Assembly (NCBI RefSeq): GCF_014204915.1
Contig: NZ_JACHMH010000001.1
Span: 8,395,501 to 8,459,500, forward strand
Length of the DNA: 64,000 bases
DNA from: Crossiella cryophila
GTDB taxonomy: Bacteria > Actinomycetota > Actinomycetes > Mycobacteriales > Pseudonocardiaceae
Direction of reading: 5' to 3'
Part shown: piece after piece, positions 57,163 through 64,000 of the stretch
Layout of the letters: every line of letters begins with the position of its first letter
Position numbering within the stretch: the stretch's first letter is position 1
Notes under the pieces: generated by a model
Database searches by the model: none
What the model saw: the letters and a program-made list of their open reading frames with translations, nothing else
Told to the model about the DNA's origin: nothing
Made by a program: the position numbers and the translations under genes

Positions 57163-58931
57163 TGGTTGTCCTCCTGGGGCACGGCCGCCTCGAGCAGGCC
57201 GAGGAACGAGCGGTTGAGCAGGGCGGCATCCGCCGGCCGGATGGGGTGGTAGCCGAGCAGCAGGGCCTGGCCGTAGAGGGCTTCCACGGCGAGGCCGACC
57301 ATGGCCGGGTCGGTGAGCGCGCAGATCCGGCGGACCAGGGCGTTGCGGTGGTTGAGCACGAGTCGCGGCCGGTCCTCGGCGGGTTTCTCGAACGCGGCCA
57401 GGACCCCGGCCCAGAGCTGGTCGGCCTTGGCCCTGGTGGCTTTCAGCTCGCTCTGGAAGGCCGCGTCGCGGTCGATGAGGTAGAGCACGGACAGCGCGGC
57501 CGGGTCGAAGGCACGCAGCACGACCTCGCAGCCGAGCCGGTCCATGGCGCGCTGGGCGTTGGCCAGGAAGGGGCGCAGGCCGAGTTCGACGCCAGGGTCC
57601 AGTGGGGCCAGCCGGGTCATGACCTCGCCGGGTTCCAGGCGCTGCACGACCAGGTCGGGGTCCAGGGCGGGCAGTCTGGCGATGATCTCGCTGTCGTAGG
57701 TGTAGCCGCCGTTGACCACGGCAAGGCCCTGGGCGGAGGCGACCGCGGCGAGCTGACGGAAGTCCTCGGCGGTGCTGGTGTAGCGGATCCGGCCGTGCCG
57801 GGCGCGGAACTCGCCGAGGGTCATCCGCCCCATGTTGGTCTCCAGGGGCAGCCACTCGTCGACCAGCGCGAGCATGTCGTCGTCGTGCAGGGCGAGGGCT
57901 TTGACGCCGAGGTGGTGCACGCCCAGGAACCGGGCCAGCCTGCCGGGGTCGGTGGCGGCCAGACCGACCAGCCAGCCGCGCAGCTGCGCGCCGAGGGCCT
58001 CGCGCACCTCTTCCAGGAGGCCGTCGTCGTAGAGGGCCTCGCGGCTGGCGGTGGGGCGCAGTTCGGCGGCGTCGATGACGCAGCGGGCGAAGAAGGCCCA
58101 GCCGGGCAGCAGCCCGTCGGCGCTCTCGGTGAGCAGCATGCGTTTGAGGTAGACGCGGTGTCCGGCGCGTTCGGCCGGGTTGGCCTGGAACGGCAGCACG
58201 TAGGCCACGCCGGTGAGCCCGGCCTGGGGCACGTCGAGTTCGACCACGTCGAAGGGGGTGAAGTCGAAGGTGTCCTGGGCGTAGCCGACCAGGTCGGCCA
58301 GCCGCTGTCCCGCCGGGCGCTCGTCCGCGCGCCAGGGCGGTCCGTCGCCTGCGACCCGCCGGCCGCCGACGGTGACTGGGAAGGGCAGCATCGAGCCGTA
58401 GAGGGTGGCGAGTTCGAGCACGGTGGGCCCGGCGAACCAGGATTCCGCGCCAGCCCTGGCGGTGAGGACGACGGTGGTGCCGGTCTCGGCGCGGTCGGCG
58501 GCGGCGATCCGGTAGGTGCCGTCGGCCCGGCCGACCCATTTCACCGCGGGCGCGCCGGTGTGCGCGCGGGTGAGCACGGTGACCTCGTCGGCGACCAGGA
58601 ACGCGGAGAGCAGGCCGATGCCGAACTGGCCGAGGAACTCGTGCCGGGCGAAGCCCAGCTCATCGCGTTTGGAGCTGCGGCCGATGGTGGCCAGCAGTTC
58701 GTGCACCTGCTCCTCGGACAGGCCGATGCCGGTGTCGGTGATGGTCAGTGTCGTGCCGGTGGTGTCGATCGCGATGGCGGCGGGCGCCCCTGGTTCGACG
58801 GCCCGGCGGGCGGTCACCGCGTCGACGGCGTTCTGCAGCAGCTCGCGCAGGTAGACCCGCGGGCTGGAGTAGAGGTGGTGGCTGAGCAGGTCGACCACGC
58901 CACGCAGGTCCACCTGGAATGTGCGATCCAA
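57159..58931 (-). CDS. HSP90-family (HtpG-like) ATPase
   Basis: 590 residues. GHKL ATPase motifs: LRELLQNAVDAVTAR, DTGIGLSEE, GQFGIGLLSAF. The middle domain has TASREALYDDGLLEEV. It belongs to the divergent actinobacterial HSP90 group (FQVDLRGVVDLLSHHLYSSPRVY, in part), shorter than E. coli HtpG. I take the TTG at 58931 as start (protein MDRTFQVDLRG), with GGGGGGA 9 bp upstream; an ATG at 58964 would add 11 residues. It is followed with overlap by the TPR gene and is divergent from a GNAT gene. Confidence 0.85.
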   Translation of the reverse strand: MDRTFQVDLRGVVDLLSHHLYSSPRVYLRELLQNAVDAVTARRAVEPGAPAAIAIDTTGTTLTITDTGIGLSEEQVHELLATIGRSSKRDELGFARHEFLGQFGIGLLSAFLVADEVTVLTRAHTGAPAVKWVGRADGTYRIAAADRAETGTTVVLTARAGAESWFAGPTVLELATLYGSMLPFPVTVGGRRVAGDGPPWRADERPAGQRLADLVGYAQDTFDFTPFDVVELDVPQAGLTGVAYVLPFQANPAERAGHRVYLKRMLLTESADGLLPGWAFFARCVIDAAELRPTASREALYDDGLLEEVREALGAQLRGWLVGLAATDPGRLARFLGVHHLGVKALALHDDDMLALVDEWLPLETNMGRMTLGEFRARHGRIRYTSTAEDFRQLAAVASAQGLAVVNGGYTYDSEIIARLPALDPDLVVQRLEPGEVMTRLAPLDPGVELGLRPFLANAQRAMDRLGCEVVLRAFDPAALSVLYLIDRDAAFQSELKATRAKADQLWAGVLAAFEKPAEDRPRLVLNHRNALVRRICALTDPAMVGLAVEALYGQALLLGYHPIRPADAALLNRSFLGLLEAAVPQEDNQ

Positions 58932-58973
58932 AATGATTCGTCCCCCCTGATGTGCTCGGGCCATCCTAGGCCG

Positions 58974-59807
58974 GTGGACGAGCGCGGCATGCAGGAATTG
59001 TCGGACGCGGTGTGGACGCCGGGCTCCCGCTGGCATCCGGGTGAGCTGACCTGGTCCCGGTTGCAGCATCTCGGTCGCGGGCCGGACTGGCCGACCCGGT
59101 TGTGGCGGCGGGGATCGACGGTGCTGGCCTGGGGCTGGGTGGACCTGCCCGGCTCGCTGTACCTGCAGACCCGGCCGGAGTCGGCGGACCTGGTGGGCGA
59201 GGTGCTGGACTGGGCCGGGTCGGTGGCCGCGGAGCCGCTGTCGGTGCACGTGCTGGACCGGGAGTGGCACCTGGTGGACTCCCTGCGCGCCAACGGGTAC
59301 GCCGAGTCCACTGTGGATGGTCCGTTTTTCCGGCGGATGGTCGGCGGTCTCGACCAGCTGCCGGAAGTCGTGCTGCCGGAAGGGTTCACGATCGCCGAGG
59401 CCACCGATCTTGTTGCCAGGGTGGACATCCACCGGATCGCGTTCCACCCGTCGCGGGTGACCGTGGAGAGCTACACCAAGGTCACCAGGGCCTGGTTGTA
59501 CCGGCGGGAGCTGGACCTGGTGGTGCACGCCCCGGACGGCCGCGCGGCCGCGTTCTGCCTGGGCTGGCTGGATTCGCGGGCCAGGGTCGGCACGTTCGAG
59601 CCGGTGGGCACCGATCCGGAGTTCCGCGGGCTGGGCCTGGCCAGGGCGGTGTGCCTGGCCGCACTGCACCGGATGCGGGCGCTGGGCGCGAGCACGGCCA
59701 CCGTGCTACCCAGGGGCGATGCCGCCTACCCGGTGCCCGCGCGGCTCTACGCCGGGCTGGGTCTGGCGCCGATCGGCCGATCGGTGGTGTTCACCCGAAC
59801 CCGCTGA
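58974..59807 (+). CDS. GNAT-family acetyltransferase
   Basis: 277 residues. C-terminal GNAT core: RVGTFEPVGTDPEFRGLGLARAVC carries the acetyl-CoA loop, followed by ALGASTATVLPRGDAAYPVPARLYAGLGL (in part). The N-terminal half is a second, degenerate GNAT-like fold. Substrate unknown. The GTG at 58974 is used (an in-frame ATG is at 58989); there is no Shine-Dalgarno, so the mRNA may be leaderless. It is divergent from the HSP90-like gene with under 45 bp between them. Confidence 0.78.
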   Translation: MDERGMQELSDAVWTPGSRWHPGELTWSRLQHLGRGPDWPTRLWRRGSTVLAWGWVDLPGSLYLQTRPESADLVGEVLDWAGSVAAEPLSVHVLDREWHLVDSLRANGYAESTVDGPFFRRMVGGLDQLPEVVLPEGFTIAEATDLVARVDIHRIAFHPSRVTVESYTKVTRAWLYRRELDLVVHAPDGRAAAFCLGWLDSRARVGTFEPVGTDPEFRGLGLARAVCLAALHRMRALGASTATVLPRGDAAYPVPARLYAGLGLAPIGRSVVFTRTR

Positions 59808-59840
59808 ACCATTGCCGTACCACCGGACGTTGGCCGGAGC

Positions 59841-60164
59841 ATGAGCACCGCATCGATCGCCGGAATCCTGGTCATGCTGCCCGCGCTGGTGGGGATCGCC
59901 ATCCTGTGGCGGTGGAGCGGACCGGGCCTGGCCGAGCCCAAACCCCTGCCCCAGCCAAGGGAACTGCTCGCCAAGGCCAGGCAGGTCATGGACCGGCTGG
60001 CCCCGCCCCGACGTCCGCGACCCGCACCGGCGGTGCGGATCGGCGCGCACCGCAGCCGGCTGCCGCGGTACGCGCCGTTGCCCACCATGCATTCGGTGGC
60101 CGAGATCCGCGCCCGCGAGGACGCCGATCACCTCGCCTACTACCCGAGGTTGCGCCGGAGTTAG
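59841..60164 (+). CDS. Small single-span membrane protein, unknown
   Basis: 107 residues. One N-terminal transmembrane helix (ASIAGILVMLPALVGIAILW), then a basic, Pro-rich cytosolic tail (APPRRPRPAPAVRIGAHRS in part). Not recognised. The ATG at 59841 has CGGAG upstream. Its stop overlaps the stop of the convergent secreted-protein gene by 4 bp. Confidence 0.55.
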   Translation: MSTASIAGILVMLPALVGIAILWRWSGPGLAEPKPLPQPRELLAKARQVMDRLAPPRRPRPAPAVRIGAHRSRLPRYAPLPTMHSVAEIRAREDADHLAYYPRLRRS

Positions 60165-60994
60165 CGGCGGAACCGCCAGGTCTTGCTGTCGAAGGCCACG
60201 CAGATGCTCGGCGAGAGCACGACCACCCGCAACGTGCCGTCCCGGAAGTCGTAGTCGATGCCCTCGACCTCGAAACTGCCGGAACACCCGCTCTGCAACG
60301 GCAACTGGCCCAGCTCCCGGACCACCCCCCGGACGTCCGTGCCGCCCAGCGCGGCGTCCAGATCGACCTGGAGCAGCTGTTTGCCCGGCCCGTCGGAGGG
60401 GCAGAGCAGCTGCGTGGCCGAGGTGAACTCGCAGCCCTGGAGGTTGCTGACGGTGCGGTCCAGCCGGATCGCGAAGGCGTACGGCAGGTTCTTGCCCGGA
60501 TCGGTGACGGTCACCCCCGGGTTGGGGAAGACCAGCAGCCGGTTCATCTCACCCCACTCCCCTGACACCAGCCACCTGGCGTCGGGGGAGACGGCGGCGA
60601 AGGAGTTGTTGATGGCCTCCCAGGATTCCAGCTGGTGCACGTATTCCGCCCACCGGCCGTCCGGGGTCTGCACCCGGAACATCTTGGCGCGCAACGTGCT
60701 GCTCTGGTACGGCTCGACGTAGACGCCCGCGCGGGAGCCGGGGTCGCCGACGTGGTCCCAGCCCCTGGTGCGCACGTCGAGGGGGATGGTGCCGATGCCG
60801 GTGTAGCGGATGGATCCGTTGCCGTTGCGGATGATCGTGGTCAGGCCCTGGCTCTCATCCAGTGGGCGGGCGTAGTCGGAGCCGAGGGTCCGCCAGGGAC
60901 CGACATCGGCCGAGGCAGGCAGGGCGCCCAGGATCAGGGCGGTCGAGACGAGGATGGCGGTGGCGGCGCTGCGCAGGGCGTTCCTGCGGGTCAT
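60161..60994 (-). CDS. Secreted protein of unknown function
   Basis: 277 residues. Signal peptide 1 to about 30 (ALRSAATAILVSTALILGALPASA in part). The mature part is beta-rich with propeller-like blades (FAAVSPDARWLVSGEWGEMNRLLVF, in part), paired cysteines (LQGCEF, LLCPSDG, SGCSGSF, SICVAF) and no catalytic motif. The ATG at 60994 overlaps the stop of the upstream LuxR-type regulator as ATGA, so both come from one mRNA. Confidence 0.7.
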   Translation of the reverse strand: MTRRNALRSAATAILVSTALILGALPASADVGPWRTLGSDYARPLDESQGLTTIIRNGNGSIRYTGIGTIPLDVRTRGWDHVGDPGSRAGVYVEPYQSSTLRAKMFRVQTPDGRWAEYVHQLESWEAINNSFAAVSPDARWLVSGEWGEMNRLLVFPNPGVTVTDPGKNLPYAFAIRLDRTVSNLQGCEFTSATQLLCPSDGPGKQLLQVDLDAALGGTDVRGVVRELGQLPLQSGCSGSFEVEGIDYDFRDGTLRVVVLSPSICVAFDSKTWRFRR

Positions 60995-62010
60995 GCTCGC
61001 TCCTGGGGGACGGACGGATGGCGCGGCGGAGCCGGTTCGGACCCTACCCGGCCACGCTGGCCGCGGTCGAGCATTCCGCGGTCGAGTAGTCCCAATGCGG
61101 CCGCGCGCAACCCGGCCTGGAACCGGCTGGTGGCGCCGAGGGTGTCCATCAGCGCGCGGACGTGGCGTTGCGCGGTGCGCAGGCTGACGCCCATGCGCAG
61201 CGCGATGGTCTTGTCGGTGAGCCCGGCGGCGAGCAGTTCCAGTACCCGCCAGTCCACGCCGGGGGTGGCGTGCTGGCCGGGCAGTGGGGCGGCGCGCTGC
61301 CAGGAGTGCTCGAACAGCGAGCGCAACCCGGTCAGCAGGGCGGAGGCGGAGACCAGCAGCGCGCTGTCGGTCTCGTGGCCGATGGCCACCGGCAGGATCG
61401 CCCAGCGCCGGTCGACCAGGCCGAGTTTGGTCGGCAGTCCGGGCAGCACCCGGATGCGTTCGCCACGGGATCGCCTGCGGTGCAAGGCGTCCAGCACGTG
61501 CGCGCAGTCCACATAGGACGCGTCGTAGACGGTCCGGTAGACCACACCGGCGGCCAGCGCGCCCCTGGCCTCCTCGTTGGCCGCGCCCGCGACGTAGGGC
61601 GGCCGCTCGAACTGGCACACCTCGAACCGGGCGGCGCGCTGCAACCCGGCCCAGCGCCGCCCGATCGCGGCGTGCCCGCGCAGCAGCTCGACCGGGCCGT
61701 GGTTCTCCGAGTCGCCGGTGGCCCGGTCGTAGATGGTCATCAGCGCCGGGATGAGCGCGCGCACCCGGTGCAGCCGCTGGTGGTGGGAGACGATGTAGGA
61801 CTCGATCGCCGAGTCCGGCGGCACCCTGGTCCAGCGCCCGTCGGCGCCGACCACCAGGCCGGCCTGGTCGAGGAAGGTGAGCAGGTCGGCGGTGTGCGCG
61901 GGGTCGAGGCGGGCGGTCAGGGCCAGTTCGTCGGTGGTCCAGGACGGGCGGGTCAGCACGATCTCGTAGACGCGCTGTTGATCAGCGGTGAGGCCGAGCA
62001 CCTCCAACAT
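60991..62010 (-). CDS. LuxR-type regulator with TrmB-like N-terminal HTH
   Basis: 339 residues. The N-terminal winged HTH is TrmB-like (LTADQQRVYEIVLTRPSWTTDELALTA, in part). The middle is a sensor region with YVDCAHVLDALHRRRSRGERIRVLPGLPTKLGLVDRRWAILP (in part). The C-terminal LuxR HTH is LELLAAGLTDKTIALRMGVSLRTAQRHV. This family is common in actinomycetes, often beside secreted proteins. The ATG at 62010 has GGAG 9 bp upstream. It is co-transcribed with the secreted protein that follows. Confidence 0.82.
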   Translation of the reverse strand: MLEVLGLTADQQRVYEIVLTRPSWTTDELALTARLDPAHTADLLTFLDQAGLVVGADGRWTRVPPDSAIESYIVSHHQRLHRVRALIPALMTIYDRATGDSENHGPVELLRGHAAIGRRWAGLQRAARFEVCQFERPPYVAGAANEEARGALAAGVVYRTVYDASYVDCAHVLDALHRRRSRGERIRVLPGLPTKLGLVDRRWAILPVAIGHETDSALLVSASALLTGLRSLFEHSWQRAAPLPGQHATPGVDWRVLELLAAGLTDKTIALRMGVSLRTAQRHVRALMDTLGATSRFQAGLRAAALGLLDRGMLDRGQRGRVGSEPAPPRHPSVPQERA

Positions 62011-62094
62011 GCCACACACTCCGAGCAGCAGGGGTACTCGACATCTACCGCCCCGGGCGGCGGGAGGCTACCCGCCGCCCGGAGGGTCACCCAC

Positions 62095-63051
62095 CTACGC
62101 GGCGGCGGGTTGCCTCGCCGCGACCGTCGCACCGGCCAGGGTCCACGCGCTGTGCGCGGCGGCGTTGGTGGCCACGCCCATGACGTTGGCGGCCACGTTG
62201 GTGATGGTGTCGCAGCGCTGGTGGTAGCAGGGATCGTTGCCACTGCCGATGCCGCCGACCGGGACGCCGACCCTGGCGAAGCTGGCGTGGTCGGAGCGGC
62301 CGCCGATGCTCATCGTGCGGGTCGGGATGCCCTTGCCGCGGAAGTAGGCCTGGAACATCTGCTGGATGCTCGCGTTGTCGTTGTAGACACCCCAGGTGGT
62401 GGTGCCGCGGGCGCCGACCATGTCGAAGTTGAGGTAGCTCTTGATCTTCGCGCGTTCGGCGGCCGGCAGTGCGTTGACGTAGTAGCGGGAGCCGATCAGG
62501 CCGAGTTCCTCAGCGCCCCACCAGCCGAAGCGCAGTTTCTTCTGCGTCACCAGTTTCTCCCTGGACACCGCGAGGGCGGTCTCCAGGGCGGCGGCCGAGC
62601 CGGAGGCGTTGTCGTTCATGCCCGGTCCGGCGGTCACCGAGTCCAGGTGGGCGCCCAGGAACACCACCTGGTTGGCGTCGCCGCTGGTCCAGTCCGCGGT
62701 GAGGTTCCAGCCGGTGGCGCCGTTGTGGGTGAAGGACTGCAGGGTGGTGCGGAACCCGGCGGCGTCCAGCTTGCCCTTGACGTAGTCGATCGAGGCCCGG
62801 TAGCCGGGACGGCCGTGCGCCCGGTTGCCGCCGTTGCGATCGGCGATGGCCTGGAACTGCTGCATGTGCGCCATCACGTTCGCGTCCGGGATATTCGGCG
62901 GCGCGGCATATATCGGTGCGCTGAGTATCGCGGCCGCGCGGGCCTGGCCGGTGCTGGAGGCCGCGATCGCCGGGGCGGCGAGGGAGAAGCCAAGCAGGGC
63001 AACGGTTGTCAGCGCGGTGAGGGCCCGCGAGACTGTCCTTGTCACAGGCAT
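62095..63051 (-). CDS. Secreted M28-family aminopeptidase
   Basis: 318 residues. Signal peptide 1 to about 31. Zinc ligands of M28: His-x-Asp in GAHLDSV, Asp in NDNASGS, Glu pair in WWGAEELG, Asp in NFDMVG, His in RSDHASF. The motif [21 protein letters not shown] is typical of Streptomyces griseus-type aminopeptidases, which remove hydrophobic N-terminal residues. The ATG at 63051 has GGAG upstream. TA cluster 6 lies at the end of the propeptide region. It is divergent from a close paralogue at 63199. Confidence 0.9.
   Translation of the reverse strand: MPVTRTVSRALTALTTVALLGFSLAAPAIAASSTGQARAAAILSAPIYAAPPNIPDANVMAHMQQFQAIADRNGGNRAHGRPGYRASIDYVKGKLDAAGFRTTLQSFTHNGATGWNLTADWTSGDANQVVFLGAHLDSVTAGPGMNDNASGSAAALETALAVSREKLVTQKKLRFGWWGAEELGLIGSRYYVNALPAAERAKIKSYLNFDMVGARGTTTWGVYNDNASIQQMFQAYFRGKGIPTRTMSIGGRSDHASFARVGVPVGGIGSGNDPCYHQRCDTITNVAANVMGVATNAAAHSAWTLAGATVAARQPAAA
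62889..62930. repeat. 17-bp-period TA cluster 6
   Basis: GGATATTC, GCATATATCGG and GAGTATCG, with TA at 62892, 62909 and 62926, exactly 17 bp apart. It is inside the M28 peptidase gene, giving ATA TAT and AAT ATC codons. It resembles cluster 5 closely: GCATATATCG-N8-(A/G)TATC in both. Confidence 0.8.
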
Positions 63052-63093
63052 GAGCACGCTCCTAGGGTCCGGGAACCTACGGCCGCACGCTAG

Positions 63094-64000
<907 letters not shown>

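Overview
The window is about 72% G+C, with dense, often overlapping genes (many ATGA/GTGA start-stop overlaps) and several apparently leaderless starts. It encodes a KstR-controlled cholesterol side-chain operon, an SsgA-like protein, an F420-type LLM oxidoreductase, PPE-like/WXG-like/DUF3558 proteins, an nSTAND-WD40 ATPase and an actinobacterial HSP90-TPR pair. Together these indicate a filamentous actinomycete, most likely of the Pseudonocardiales; I cannot name the genus. Edge-truncated genes: a ferredoxin reductase at the left edge and an M28 peptidase at the right edge. I see no rRNA, tRNA, CRISPR array, transposase or phage gene.

Layout. 1-11 kb: steroid catabolism. A kshB-like reductase fragment and a MaoC hydratase lie on the plus strand. 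A minus-strand operon reads fadE34-chsE1-chsE2-chsH2-chsH1-ltp2. kstR is divergent from it, with two KstR-box matches between. 11-21 kb: secreted GH16 and GH28 glycosidases, a RibD/DHFR-like reductase, an FMO/TetR divergent pair, an SsgA-like protein and a DUF4239 protein. 20.5-26.2 kb: a solute-binding-like protein coupled to a voltage-gated channel, an AraC-VOC-MFS operon, and an LLM oxidoreductase. 26.9-30.3 kb: an XRE-ImmA-membrane protein-P450 cassette. 30.4-36.5 kb: a locus of two class III cyclase-like proteins, a Crp/Fnr cyclic-nucleotide regulator, a P-loop NTPase and two paralogous proteins of unknown function, with three matching TGTGA-N6-TCACG-type operators. 36.5-40.2 kb: PPE-like, DUF3558 and WXG-like genes, DUF998, and a GcvH-like protein without the lipoyl lysine. 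40.2-45.5 kb: an FAD dehydrogenase and a MarR-MFS-SDR-AKR group. 46.5-54.4 kb: nSTAND-WD40, GH2 beta-galactosidase, VOC/AraC. 54.4-64 kb: TPR/HSP90, GNAT, LuxR-type regulator with a secreted protein, and two divergent M28 peptidases.

Three long non-coding tracts stand out: 13.53-14.87 kb (low complexity with a G-rich minisatellite), 26.23-26.90 kb (a chain of hairpins) and 45.51-46.49 kb (22-bp boxes followed by large imperfect palindromes).

Two signals cut across genes. First, six clusters of TA steps spaced 17 bp apart lie inside unrelated genes and one intergenic gap and force rare codons; 17 is not a multiple of 3, so they are DNA-level signals. Second, an 11-bp near-palindrome TCCA(C/T)(A/T)GTGGA recurs at least 11 times, using rare Thr/Ile codons. 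The best candidate for an undescribed system is the cyclase-Crp-NTPase locus at 30.36-36.55 kb.
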